Positions 13,296 through 24,714 of a stretch of 64,000 nucleotides of DNA are shown in pieces. Below the pieces are notes generated by a model that was given only the letters and a program-made list of their open reading frames with translations, was not told where the DNA came from and ran no database searches. How positions within the stretch are numbered: position 1 is the first letter of the stretch; every line of letters begins with the position of its first letter. Source of the DNA: Cornus controversa (taxonomy: Eukaryota > Streptophyta > Magnoliopsida > Cornales > Cornaceae); assembly GCA_026545225.1 (NCBI GenBank), contig CM048850.1:4650001-4714000 (forward strand), given 5' to 3'. Made by a program: the position numbers and the translations under genes.

Positions 13296-13888
13296 ACTTT
13301 TGGGCTCTTCGCGAAGTGCTACCAGTGCAAAACACCACCACCAGAACATCATTAAGTTCAGAGAACTCACTGAAGAATCACACCATTCCAACATTCTTAT
13401 ATGTTGTGTTCCTTAGTCTTCCCCCTCTTTTGTTTAGGCCATATATATATCAATATATAGATGATGTTGAATGGTGATGATTTATTTTGTACCATAGCAA
13501 CATAGTTAATTTTGTTTGAGTACTATATGTTATGTGGAATGTGCTAAATATTCAAATCTAGCGTAGATCATTATTTTTAGAAAACTAGCATACTACTGTA
13601 GCAACCATATATCATTGGTTGTTGTCATGCCAATTGGCATCATCATTGTGGTTTTGATGATGGCCTCCCTTTATCACAACACATTTCAGTAAGGTTGTAA
13701 GAATCTTTTATACCAAAAATGATACTCACCTTTGATATGTGAGTCCACATTAATGTTCAATCAAAAGTTCCAAATCTCAATGACTAACTCTTTTGTTAAT
13801 TTTCTAACATCAATCAAAATAATTGTTGCTTTTATTTTCCATGTTCTCTTCAAAATGATGTCGAACAGAAGAGCAAGTATCAACTTCT

Positions 13889-14004
13889 ATGCATTTATTA
13901 GTTTTTCTTATTATTATATAAAAACTAGTGTTTGTTTAGAAATATCATTAACACAAATTATGTATTTATTAGTTTTTCTTATTATTATATAAAAACTAAT
14001 ATTT
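13889..14004. repeat. short duplication (43-bp copies about 73 bp apart)
   Basis: The stretch ATTTATTAGTTTTTCTTATT and its TATATAAAAACTA continuation occurs twice, at about 13,889 and 13,962. Confidence 0.75.
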
Positions 14005-14330
14005 GTATTGGTTGAAATTTTTCACGACCCGGTGATATTTAAGATATTTTGAGAAATTAAATTGAAAAAAATAGATTGCTTGTGATCTAAGGGTTTGATT
14101 AGTAAAATTGTAGTTTGTAGGTAAATGAGGCCTTCATAGATCTGCACCAAAAGATTCTTTTGGTTTATTTGGTGTTTGTAGCTTTCATCTTTATCATCAT
14201 GTCTTGAAGGGCACTAATTTATATTCCTTTAAATTGACAAGGAGGAAAATAGAAGGAAGAAAGTAGAGAAGGGAGGGGCTTCTCTTCATTTAAGAGAGGG
14301 AAAGAGAAGGAAAAAGAAAGGAGGAGGGAT

Positions 14331-14404
14331 TTTCCTTTTCATCATAGTAAATTTAAAGCTCAACTTAAAATACAATGTATAATGAATTGGCCTGTCTACA
14401 GAAT
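14331..14404. repeat. 74-bp repeat, left copy (pairs with 25,631-25,703)
   Basis: TTCCTTTTCATCATAGTAAA through GTCTACAGAA is nearly identical to 25,631-25,703, in the same orientation. The copies lie on either side of the gag-only retrotransposon but not at its ends, so they are not its target duplication. Confidence 0.8.
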
Positions 14405-14887
14405 GCAATAAAGAATTTGGCAGAGTATTGTTTGAAATTTGGTATACTACAAATCATGTTGTTCTCATAAACCAACCTGCACACTTTCATGTTCATAACC
14501 ACATCACAATCTATGTACTAATTTATAAAACCACACAAAAAAATATCATAAACACCAAAAGCTTCATTTATAACATTCAAGTCAGATTTACATCCAAATT
14601 CGTCAAATATTAATAAAATAAATGTACACTTGGCTGATTAGCCTACAAAACAAAAGCCACCACGCAATGTCCAATGTGACAACCACACCCTAACCTTAAA
14701 CCGATACACAACAACCCAAGTGATGAACACATGAAACACAAAAATTGCCAATGAAACCTAGTTCACCAATTCATCAACATCATCTTTGAAAATTACACTT
14801 CCTTTGGGCCTTAGAATTTCCTGTCCATTTAGAAGTTTAGAAGAGAGGCTGAGATTAGGATTTACACCAAAATCCCAGGTACTGACA

Positions 14888-17540
14888 TGTAGAAACCGGA
14901 ACCAAAATTGACCGGTTTTCAAAAATTTTCATCATTTTCGCTATAAATGCGTTTCGAATGATGTTTTGGATGTTTCGAGAGTGGAAAACATGTTTGGAAA
15001 CATGTTATGAGGTTTTTGGAAGTTTTCGAAAAATTTGGAGAAGTTTGACTTTTTGGTCAAACCGGGGCCGGGATGCGACTTTAGTGGGCCCGGGGAATCC
15101 GAAAAATTTCCGGAAATATTTATTTTTGGATATGGACTAAACGAAATATTTAGAGTGTTAAGGAAGTGATTTCGAGTCCAACGGAGTTTTCGAGAATTAA
15201 TTCGGAGGTCGGGAAGGTACTTTAAGTGGCCGGGGGCAAAACGGTCATTTCGCGCCCCTAGGACTGGAACAAATATCCCAGGGAGATCTGAGATCTCATT
15301 TCTCACGGTTCTCTCTCTCTCTAAACATTTCCCTCTTCATCCCTCCACCTTCTCTCTACATTTCGGGTGCATTCGGCTTGGATTCGTGATTCGCCGAAGA
15401 AGGAAAGAGTGTAGAGGACGGCTAGGGCTTCGGTTTGAACCGAACAAACTTGTGTTTCGGCAAGGTGGAACCTGCTGGAAATTTTGATAAGTGCTTGGAA
15501 GGTCTTCAATCTTGAGGTAGGGGTGTTTCTTCTCTTCTAGTTGTCGATTCTAGGGTTTTGGGTGGTTCGGAGAGGTTTTCGGTTGAGTTCGTATGTGGGA
15601 GAGATGGGCAAGGGGCTGAATTTTTATATTTCCTCTTCCATTGTGATTATGCATGCTAGATAGATCCATCTTGATGAATATATGATGGGTGGGTTGAATA
15701 TGTGCAAAGTGTGCAAAATGAGAGCATGACTAGCTATGTTGTGTATTATATGCACATGTAGGTTATGTGTGTTTTGGGGTGCAATCATATGATTATATGT
15801 GGGTTGTGGGTGTGTATAAATGTTGAATGCATGCTAGGTTATTTTATAGCAAGTGTGTGCATTGTTGAAGCATGATCAAAATATGCTAGGTTGTGGTTTG
15901 TAGGCATATGAGAGTGATATGCATGCCTCATGACATATATGTGATCATGTGTTGTTTTGAATGTTAGAATGCATGCTAGGCTTGTTATAGCAATGATATG
16001 CATTGAAAAACATGATATATGAATGAGTGCATTCATACTTGGATTGTATGTTGTCGTGTGCATGAAAGCATTTTACATGCCATGTAGTGAGGGACATGTA
16101 GGTCGGTGTCGGGTCGGCACCTAGGAGGGGAGGGGCATTCCTACTGAGCCGCAGTGTTGCTCACCCCACTCCCCCAAACATTTTTTTTCAGGTAAGAAGC
16201 CGAGAATGGATAAAAAGAGCTTGCTTCCTTACTTGGAGCATTTTGGTGCATTTTGGGGATCTTTTGAGATATATGTATGGACTATGTTTTTGGCTATCCA
16301 TGCCGGCATGTGGCATGTGGATTATGTTGATTTATAGTTACATTCACGGTATATGTAACTTGTATATTCATTTGAATCCTTATGTGTATGGTTTCATGGA
16401 TTTTGTATGAATTTGGAGCTTAAATGGATGAATGTATCCTTTTTTTTCTTTTGTATCTTGAACTCTTGGATATGAAGGTTTTGAAGAGTGGATTTATATT
16501 GGAATCACGGTTGTAGGATTTCGATGTGTGAGTTAGGTTGTATGTATGAGTTGATGAATATGATCTTTGGAAAATGAGGATGGTTCATGCACTTGAATTT
16601 TATGTGCATTGAGAATTTAGGATGAGTTTTCTATGATTATACAAGATTTGAGATTCAAATGTGTAGGTTGATGTGTGAGTATGATATTATATCATTGGGG
16701 GATGATTTATATGTTTTATAAATGATCCAAGGTGGTTTGGTTGAGATTTGAGTTCAAATGGATCTTGTATAGGTGTTTTGGAGTTGCTGGGAAGTGCATT
16801 TCGATCAATCGAAATGTCCATTTCGATTGATCGAAACTCCCATTTCGATTGATCGAAATGGTTGCGAAATCTGAGTGTCTTTGAGGTCCAGAATGGGGTA
16901 ATTTCGATCAATCGAAGTCCCCATTTCGATTGATCGAAATATTGCAGGTCCAAGGTACCGAGAGGCTGTTTTCTTCGATTGATGGGGTCAAAATCTCGAT
17001 TAATCGAGATGGATTTCGATTGATCGAAATTACTATTCACAGCTTTTTTCAAAACTTCGTTTCGACGTAATTTCTTCGTTCTAGATCGGAATTGAGTGTG
17101 GTTTTTTTTGAACTTGAGTATTTTTGAATTCTCTATCCAATGGTGTAAGCCTCAGTTTCAGATTCCAAACATAAAAGGTTTTGAGGCTCGAAAGTGAGTG
17201 ATTCTCGAAAGAGTGGCCAAGTAAATTGCCACTAAGGTGTATGATTTGATGTAGGGCCCATGGGGATTGGTTGAGGAGTGGTTGTGTGCATTTATATGCA
17301 ACACTTAAGTTAAGCTTCCGCTGAAAATGAGTGTAATGAGGGTTCATTGGGTTTAAATGGACAGTTAACCTCCGGTCTTCCGAGAGTGGGGAAATCGGGG
17401 TGTTATGGCATGGTATTGGTAATAGATACTATTGCATGAGTGTGCTTGAGATAGTTTATGGGGTTGAGTGAATGGGTTCACACTCGGGATTCGGGGTCAG
17501 TTCGGGGAAGTCTCGGCGGTCCGGGTTCCGGGGCGTGACA
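14888..17540 (+). repeat. 5' LTR of the gag-only element
   Basis: 2653 bp, starting TGTAGAAACCGG and ending GGGGCGTGACA. It matches 22,011-24,684 almost base for base. It contains a cluster of TCGATYRATCGA palindromes (16,798-17,030) and a conserved block near 16,141-16,200 (ACTGAGCC, GCTCACCCC, TTTTCAG) that is shared with both chromovirus LTRs. Confidence 0.95.
16798..17030. promoter_or_regulatory. TCGATYRATCGA palindrome cluster (7 copies and a half copy)
   Basis: Copies of ATTTCGATTGATCGAAAT, or its reverse complement, start at 16,798, 16,820, 16,842, 16,901, 16,923 and 17,013. A variant ATCTCGATTAATCGAGAT is at 16,993 and a half copy near 16,973. It lies about three quarters of the way through the LTR. 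Function is unknown; the dyad suggests binding of a dimeric protein. Confidence 0.7.
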
Positions 17541-17543
17541 ACA

Positions 17544-17555
17544 TGGTATCAGAGC
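17544..17555 (+). other. primer binding site (tRNA-iMet type)
   Basis: TGGTATCAGAGC starts four bases after the 5' LTR. It is complementary to the 3' end of initiator tRNA-Met, the usual primer of this lineage. Confidence 0.9.
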
Positions 17556-17928
17556 TCTAGGTCAGAATACCTAGGGACGACGGGAAAGGCTAAACTACAT
17601 TTTGAAGTTTGAAAGGGGTTTGATGATCTGAACATTAGGTTCGAAAACCCAAAGATGATGGGTGAGGTCCATTCACGTGTTGGATTGGAACTCTGTGTTG
17701 ACATTGGGCTTGTCAAAGCCATAAACTTGATTACCTTAGACAAAGAGTGAGAATTTGAATGTGTGTTTATTTGAGGTCGAGGGTTTTGACTTGAGATTTT
17801 GTATTAGAAATCCAACTATTGCAATGACATGTGAAATATGATTTGATGCTTACATGTTTAGAATGAGCATATAGTTTTGGTTGATTTGGCTTGGGATTTA
17901 AGTGTCTTCTTTTTGTCTAAATAGCAAG

Positions 17929-19077
17929 ATGCCACCACGAAGAGTCCGTGAAAGGGCAGATACAGTCCCTATGAATGGAGAGCAAGTTGTGCATGATATG
18001 GTTGCGAGCATACGACAAATTGTTAGGGAAACACAAGAGGAGACTCAGGCTCGACATAGAGCAGCTCCTAGTAGGATGATGTTGACATTGGGGCACGTTA
18101 GGAAGCATAATCCGCCATCGTACACAGGAGGGTCTGACCCTATGGTGGCTGAGAATTGGATAGATGAGATGGTTGAACTCCTTACCGTACTTGAGGTAGA
18201 GGAGAACTTAAAGGTGAAAGTGGCCACCCATTACCTTAAGGGTGAGGCCAAACGTTGGTGGAAGTCTATTGGGAACCGCCATGACATTGAGATGATGGAT
18301 TGGAATACATTTGAAACATTATTCTTCGAGAAGTATTTTCCAGTAACAGTGAAGGATAGTTTGAGGCGAGAGTTCTATGAATTGCTTCAAGGGGATATGA
18401 CAGTTATGGAGTACGAGACCAGATTTACCTCTTTGGCTCGATTTGCAAAAGAGATGATTCCAACGGAAGAGCTGAAGGTCAAACAGTTCATAAGAGGTCT
18501 CCGACCCTATTTGCGAGATAAGGTTGGAATTCTGGGATTAACAAGCTATACTGCAGTGGTGGAAAGAGCACTAATAGCAGAAGAGCTTGATAATGACAAT
18601 CATCGGATACAAGATGAGAAAAGGCATGATTCTTCTAAGAGTCAGCCAAAGAAGAAACAGAAAGGTGGTTCTTATCGATCTAAAGGATCAATGGGACAGC
18701 GGATGACATATTCAGTACCTACGACTTCCATGTCTATACAGTCGGTCGGGTCAAGGAGAGTGTGTCATCATTGTCAGCAGCCGGGTCACTATAGGTCTGA
18801 GTGCCCCAGCATACATTTGGCACCAGCAGATGGACAAATTTGTTACCTCTGTCATCAGACTGGTCACTTGAAAGTGAATTGTCCTGAAGGACAGGGTGCA
18901 GGGGGTAGGACAGAGTCTCTTAACCGCACCGAACAGTTCTTGGCGAGTCAGATTGACTCGGTGGCAATGTCGCCACCCCCGCCAATGCAGTCTGCTCAGG
19001 TTTTGCGAGCAAGTATGAGGAACCTTCCTAGTGGTTCAGGACAGCAGTCCAGGTATCAAAGGACTCGCCCACAGTGA
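17929..19077 (+). CDS. gag: gag polyprotein (retrotransposon gag plus two CCHC zinc knuckles)
   Basis: Intact ORF of about 382 codons from the ATG at 17,929, which begins MPPRRVRERAD, the usual start of this family. An upstream in-frame ATG at 17,902 is less likely. The capsid-like retrotransposon gag domain is in the first half (GEAKRWWKSIGNRHDIEMMD, FFEKYFPVTVKDSLRREFYE, ARFAKEMIPTEELKVKQFIR). A basic, lysine-rich linker follows, then two zinc knuckles near residues 278-320 (CHHCQQPGHYRSEC and CYLCHQTGHLKVNC), which bind genomic RNA during particle assembly. The protein would form the cytoplasmic virus-like particle. No protease motif follows. An intact gag in an element with near-identical LTRs suggests selection or very recent amplification. 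Confidence 0.92.
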   Translation: MPPRRVRERADTVPMNGEQVVHDMVASIRQIVRETQEETQARHRAAPSRMMLTLGHVRKHNPPSYTGGSDPMVAENWIDEMVELLTVLEVEENLKVKVATHYLKGEAKRWWKSIGNRHDIEMMDWNTFETLFFEKYFPVTVKDSLRREFYELLQGDMTVMEYETRFTSLARFAKEMIPTEELKVKQFIRGLRPYLRDKVGILGLTSYTAVVERALIAEELDNDNHRIQDEKRHDSSKSQPKKKQKGGSYRSKGSMGQRMTYSVPTTSMSIQSVGSRRVCHHCQQPGHYRSECPSIHLAPADGQICYLCHQTGHLKVNCPEGQGAGGRTESLNRTEQFLASQIDSVAMSPPPPMQSAQVLRASMRNLPSGSGQQSRYQRTRPQ

Positions 19078-20500
19078 TTGAGGTATATCTGTGATCTCCA
19101 ACTTGTGAGTTATAATGATGATTTATGCAAGTATATTAAGTTGCATATCATGAGTATGTGTTAGTATACTAAGGAAATTGGGTCTTGCCTTTACGATTGC
19201 TTAGGCAGAAGATGTTCTAGGACTGTGCGTGGTCGTAGGTATTTTTCCTAGTTGTAGCCCGAGGGCTAGAATATTGGGTTATTTGGATGCACCATATGTC
19301 ATATCATGCATTGTATTTGTTTATGTGATTTAACATGTTATGTGTTATGTGCTACGTGGAATATGTTATTCATGTGATTGAGCATTGCATTTTAGTGTTT
19401 CATTAAGTGTCATGTGGTTAGTAGTGACATGTAGTCACTACTTAGAAGTCCCAAATTTTGAGGATTTTGGTAAACCTAGGTAGAGATTTGAAAATTGAGC
19501 GGCTAATGACGTTGAAATAGACATGCGGTGATAAACTTTGAGATTGTTCGATTAGTAGGATGTAAGATCCTAGATTTGGAATTGGATTCCATTGGGTGGA
19601 TAGCCTATGGAACTGGGCTGAACTATGTGACTTGTTTGGGTAAGTGCACCCTTTATGTGCCTTACTCTAGTTAGTGCGCTTGTTATGTTAAGTGCATGAG
19701 ATTGATGTGGATTGTAACGATACACGGGACTTTGGATTATGCCTGAGATGCATTCCAGTCAAAAAAAAATCATGGTTGATAATGATGGAATGACTTTGAG
19801 TACTGATGATCTCAATTATAGGGAAGTATCACTGTGAGTGATTGATGTGATTGGTTAAGGATATTACCTTAGACTAAAGGTAGAGATAGACCAGATAGGT
19901 CTTGAGGTAAAGATTGTGGACTCTAGGGAGCGAGTGCTCTGGAGGATGTGAAAGTGAACCGTACATGGGGTTCGGTTATTAGGCGTGTTATTATTGCCTA
20001 GGGATTCTAGTTTTGGAGATTTAATGAGACATGCCAAATATTTGAGCTTGAGTGAGCTAATGATAGTTGAGAAGTAGGAGTTATGTTAAACTCCAGTTGT
20101 GGGAGCTTAGGACTTTGAGAAAGTCCCTGAGCAGTGATTTCATGCAAAAGTGTGAGGGATTTAAAAGTGTGAGGGACAAGAAAGGCATGTAGTCGGGGTT
20201 GCACTAGCGGGAAGAAACGGCCTGGCCAGCCATTTCTCTTCGATTAGTACTTCTCTTACAATGTGTCAGGTCTAAGTGATTATGGGATTGATTCGATGAG
20301 TATCAGTAGATAAGGAAATGAAATTCGAATGTGGTGAGTATGGCAACTTTTACTTATAAATGAGTGTATGATTGAGGTTGTGATAACAAGAGTAGGTTAG
20401 TTTAAACCGCTCTTGAGGTTATGAGTTCTAGTACATAATAAAGTACTCGAGGGGACATGTGATATTCTTGGAAGGCTACAGACTTTGGGATTATCATTGT
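19078..20500 (+). other. non-coding internal region of the gag-only element
   Basis: Every frame is rich in stops and no pol domain can be recognised. This stretch and the minisatellite after it occupy the place where protease, RT, RNase H and integrase would lie. Confidence 0.7.
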
Positions 20501-20514
20501 GGTGCTGTCATTGA

Positions 20515-21395
20515 GACGCAGTTTTGTCTACTGACACATCAGTTGGAGGATCGGTCTCATATGGACGCAGTTTTGTCTATTGACCCATCCATTGTTGAGA
20601 CTCTTGTCATTGAGGCGCAGTTTTGTCTATTGACACGAGTGATAGTGACCCTGGACGCAGTTTTGTCCATTGTCACATTGTGGTGGTGTTGTCGTTTAGA
20701 CGCAGTTTTGTCTATCGGCACATCAGTTGAGATTCTTGTCAATTAGGCGCAGTTTTGTCTATTGACAAGTGGTGGTGACTCTGGGCGCAGTTTTGTCCAT
20801 TGTCGCATATGAGTGATGTTGTCGTTTAGGCGCAGTTTTGTCTATCGGCACATCAGTTGAGATTCTTGTCATTTAGGCGCAGTTTTGTCTATTGACAAGT
20901 GGTGGTGACTCTGGGCGCAGTTTTGCCCATTGTCGCATATGAGTGGTGTCGTCATTTAGACGCAGTTTTGTCTATCGGCACATCAGTTGAGGATCGGAGT
21001 CGTATGGATGCAGTTTTGTCTATCGACCCAATCATTGTCACTTAGACGCAGTTTTGTCTATTGACAAGTGGTGGTGACTCTTGGCGCAGTTTTGTCCATT
21101 GTCGCATATGTGGTTGGTGTTGTCACTCAGACGCAGTTTTGTCTATTGACACATCAGTGGTGGGGGACGCAGTTTTGTCTATTGGCCCATCTATTGTTGA
21201 TTGGTTGTTGTTACTATGGACGCAGCTTTGTCTATGGACACAACCCCTGGATATTATGATTTCATTGAGGGGCAGTTTAGCCATTTGACACACCTGAGAG
21301 TGTGATTGTTGTCATCGAGATGTAGCTTTGTTTATTGACACACTTGTTGATGCGAGATTTTCATCATGAGAGACAATTTAGTCTATGATGTATCA
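20515..21395 (+). repeat. minisatellite (GACGCAGTTTTGTCTATTGAC), about 20 copies
   Basis: The core GRCGCAGTTTTGTCYATTGAC recurs every 36-50 bp. Spacers often contain CACATCAGTTGAG or AAGTGGTGGTGACTC, giving a partial higher-order pattern. The last three copies, from about 21,268, are degenerate. It cannot encode a continuous protein because unit lengths vary and stops occur. Confidence 0.9.
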
Positions 21396-21974
21396 TTGTG
21401 GGTGGTGTGACCCTGAGAGATTGAGTTTCGATTGTCATATGTGATTTGATTAGTTTTGGGACATGACTGGATCATGGCGTGGACGATAGGGATTTTCACG
21501 GATTTTGTTACTTGTGAACCGTACCTTGTGGTACCAGTGAAATTGAAAGGATCCAAGGATTCATTATGAGAACTTTGAGAATTGTGATTCAAGGAGGGTG
21601 AATTACTAGAAAAGGGATGCCTATGCATACTTTCACTGATTGGAAAGTGGGTAGGTTGGAAAGTAAATTGGTTATAGTTTTGATATTCCTAAACTTGGGT
21701 TGGGAGATAATTTATGGTCATGTTAGTTACAATAGATGATGGCACTACAGTCTTGGAGATATCTGGACATCGTTTGAGATATGCCAATGGTTTGATATTT
21801 TGTGAAATGTGGCACAAGGTGGTGTGATGTCATAACCAAGAACCTTGTTGGTTACAGAATGGAAGCCGCGTATTGGATACCGGCGAGTTATGATTATTTC
21901 CTATGATAAAAGAAAGATAGGGAAGGTCACTTAAGGTTTAGTGATAATATTCTTGAAATTTAGAGTATGATGCT

Positions 21975-22010
21975 AATTTCGTGGACGAAATTCTTTAAAG
22001 GTGGGGAGGT
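21975..22010 (+). other. pol C-terminal remnant and polypurine tract
   Basis: Codons at 21,975-21,998 read N-F-V-D-E-I-L-stop, like the tail of Tekay-type pol. They are followed by the purine tract AAGGTGGGGAGGT, which abuts the 3' LTR. The chromoviruses at 47,651 and 62,106 (minus strand) show the same arrangement. Confidence 0.8.
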
Positions 22011-24684
22011 TGTAGAAACCGGAACCAAAATTGACCGGTTTTCAAAAATTTTCATCATTTTCGCTATAAATGCGTTTCGAATGATGTTTTGGATGTTTCG
22101 AGAGTGGAAAACATGTTTGGAAACATGTTATGAGGTTTTTGGAAGTTTTCGAAAAATTTGGAGAAGTTTGACTTTTTGGTCAAACCGGGGCCGGGATGCG
22201 ACTTTAGTGGGCCCGGGGAATCCGAAAAATTTCCGGAAATATTTATTTTTGGATATGGACTAAACGAAATATTTAGAGTGTTAAGGAAGTGATTTCGAGT
22301 CCAACGGAGTTTTCGAGAATTAATTCGGAGGTCGGGAAGGTACTTTAAGTGGCCGGGGGCAAAACGGTCATTTCGCGCCCCTAGGACTGGAACAAATATC
22401 CCAGGGAGATCTGAGATCTCATTTCTCACGGTTCTCTCTCTCTCTAAACATTTCCCTCTTCATCCCTCCACCTTCTCTCTACATTTCGGGTGCATTCGGC
22501 TTGGATTCGTGATTCGCCGAAGAAGGAAAGAGTGTAGAGGACGGCTAGGGCTTCGGTTTGAACCGAACAAACTTGTGTTTCGGCAAGGTGGAACCTGCTG
22601 GAAATTTTGATAAGTGCTTGGAAGGTCTTCAATCTTGAGGTAGGGGTGTTTCTTCTCTTCTAGTTGTCGATTCTAGGGTTTTGGGTGGTTCGGAGAGGTT
22701 TTCGGTTGAGTTCGTATGTGGGAGAGATGGGCAAGGGGCTGAATTTTTATATTTCCTCTTCCATTGTGATTATGCATGCTAGATAGATCCATCTTGATGA
22801 ATATATGATGGGTGGGTTGAATATGTGCAAAGTGTGCAAAATGAGAGCATGACTAGCTATGTTGTGTATTATATGCACATGTAGGTTATGTGTGTTTTGG
22901 GGTGCAATCATATGATTATATGTGGGTTGTGGGTGTGTATAAATGTTGAATGCATGCTAGGTTATTTTATAGCAAGTGTGTGCATTGTTGAAGCATGATC
23001 AAAATATGCTAGGTTGTGGTTTGTAGGCATATGAGAGTGATATGCATGCCTCATGACATATATGTGACCATGTGTTGTTTTGAATGTTAGAATGCATGCT
23101 AGGCTTGTTATAGCAATGATATGCATTGAAAAACATGATATATGAATGAGTGCATTCATACTTGGATTGTATGTTGTCGTGTGCATGAAAGCATTTTACA
23201 TGCCATGTAGTGAGGGACATGTAGGTCGGTGTCGGGTCGGCACCTAGGAGGGGAGGGGCATTCCTACTGAGCCGCAGTGTTGCTCACCCCGCTCCCCCAA
23301 ACATTTTTTTTCAGGTAAGAAGCCGAGAATGGATAAAAAGAGCTTGCTTCCTTACTTGGAGCATTTTGGTGCATTTTGGGGATCTTTTGAGATATATGTA
23401 TGGACTATGTTTTTGGCTATCCATGCCGGCATGTGGCATGTGGATTATGTTGATTTATAGTTACATTCACGGTATATGTAACTTGTATATTCATTTGAAT
23501 CCTTATGTGTATGGTTTCATGGATTTTGTATGAATTTGGAGCTTAAATGGATGAATGTATCCTTTTTTTTCTTTTGTATCTTGAACTCTTGGATATGAAG
23601 GTTTTGAAGAGTGGATTTATATTGGAATCACGGTTGTAGGATTTCGATGTGTGAGTTAGGTTGTATGTATGAGTTGATGAATATGATCTTTGGAAAATGA
23701 GGATGGTTCATGCACTTGAATTTTATGTGCATTGAGAATTTAGGATGAGTTTTCTATGATTATACAAGATTTGAGATTCAAATGTGTAGGTTGATGTGTG
23801 AGTATGATATTATATCATTGGGGGATGATTTATATGTTTTATAAATGATCCAAGGTGGTTTGGTTGAGATTTGAGTTCAAATGGATCTTGTATAGGTGTT
23901 TTGGAGTTGCTGGGAAGTGCATTTCGATCAATCGAAATGTCCATTTCGATTGATCGAAACTCCCATTTCGATTGATCGAAATGGTTGCGAAATCTGAGTG
24001 TCTTTGAGGTCCAGAATGGGGTAATTTCGATCAATCGAAGTCCCCATTTCGATTGATCGAAATATTGCAGGTCCAAGGTACCGAGAGGCTGTTTTCTTCG
24101 ATTGATGGGGTCAAAATCTCGATTAATCGAGATGGATTTCGATTGATCGAAATCCAATTTCGATTGATCGAAATTACTATTCACAGCTTTTTCCAAAACT
24201 TCGTTTCGACGTAATTTTTTCGTTCTAGATCGGAATTGAGTGTGGTTTTTTTTGAACTTGAGTATTTTTGAATTCTCTATCCAATGGTGTAAGCCTCAGT
24301 TTCAGATTCCAAACATAAAAGGTTTTGAGGCTCGAAAGTGAGTGATTCTCGAAAGAGTGGCCAAGTAAATTGCCACTAAGGTGTATGATTTGATGTAGGG
24401 CCCATGGGGATTGGTTGAGGAGTGGTTGTGTGCATTTATATGCAACACTTAAGTTAAGCTTCCGCTGAAAATGAGTGTAATGAGGGTTCATTGGGTTTAA
24501 ATGGACAGTTAACCTCCGGTCTTCCGAGAGTGGGGAAATCGGGGTGTTATGGCATGGTATTGGTAATAGATACTATTGCATGAGTGTGCTTGAGATAGTT
24601 TATGGGGTTGAGTGAATGGGTTCACACTCGGGATTCGGGGTCAGTTCGGGGAAGTCTCGGCGGTCCGGGTTCCGGGGCGTGACA
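22011..24684 (+). repeat. 3' LTR of the gag-only element
   Basis: 2674 bp, with the same ends as the 5' LTR. It is 21 bp longer because of one extra palindrome unit near 24,152-24,174. About four other single-base differences were seen. Confidence 0.95.
23921..24174. promoter_or_regulatory. TCGATYRATCGA palindrome cluster (8 copies and a half copy)
   Basis: Same order and spacing as 16,798-17,030, with one additional 21-bp unit just before the end. Confidence 0.7.
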
Positions 24685-24714
24685 GACAAGTTCAAGAAGA
24701 GTGTATAGAGCAGC

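Larger units (their letters stand above)
14888..24684 (+). mobile_element. young gag-only LTR retrotransposon (TR-GAG type, chromovirus-related)
   Basis: A 9.8-kb element has two near-identical LTRs (14,888-17,540 and 22,011-24,684), both TGTAG...GTGACA. A tRNA-iMet-type PBS follows the left LTR and a purine tract precedes the right one. The only protein-coding ORF is gag (17,929-19,077). Protease, reverse transcriptase, RNase H and integrase are absent, so it must depend on enzymes supplied in trans. GACA flanks it on both sides (14,884-14,887 and 24,685-24,688), a possible 4-bp target duplication, although 5 bp is usual. By eye the LTRs differ by about four substitutions plus one 21-bp unit, so the insertion is very recent. 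Just before the PPT, codons for N-F-V-D-E-I-L-stop resemble the end of a Tekay-type pol, indicating derivation from an autonomous chromovirus. Published TR-GAG elements fit this description. Confidence 0.85.

Noticed and set aside
17544-17570. TGGTATCAGAGC as a possible tRNA fragment or gene
   Set aside because: Its position just after an LTR makes it a primer binding site; no tRNA fold is present.
20515-21395. Regularly spaced repeats resembling a CRISPR array
   Set aside because: Plant DNA; the spacers are themselves repetitive and repeat lengths vary. It is a minisatellite inside a retrotransposon.
14884-24688. A 5-bp target duplication for the gag-only element
   Set aside because: Only GACA matches at both flanks; the fifth base does not align, so only a possible 4-bp duplication is claimed.
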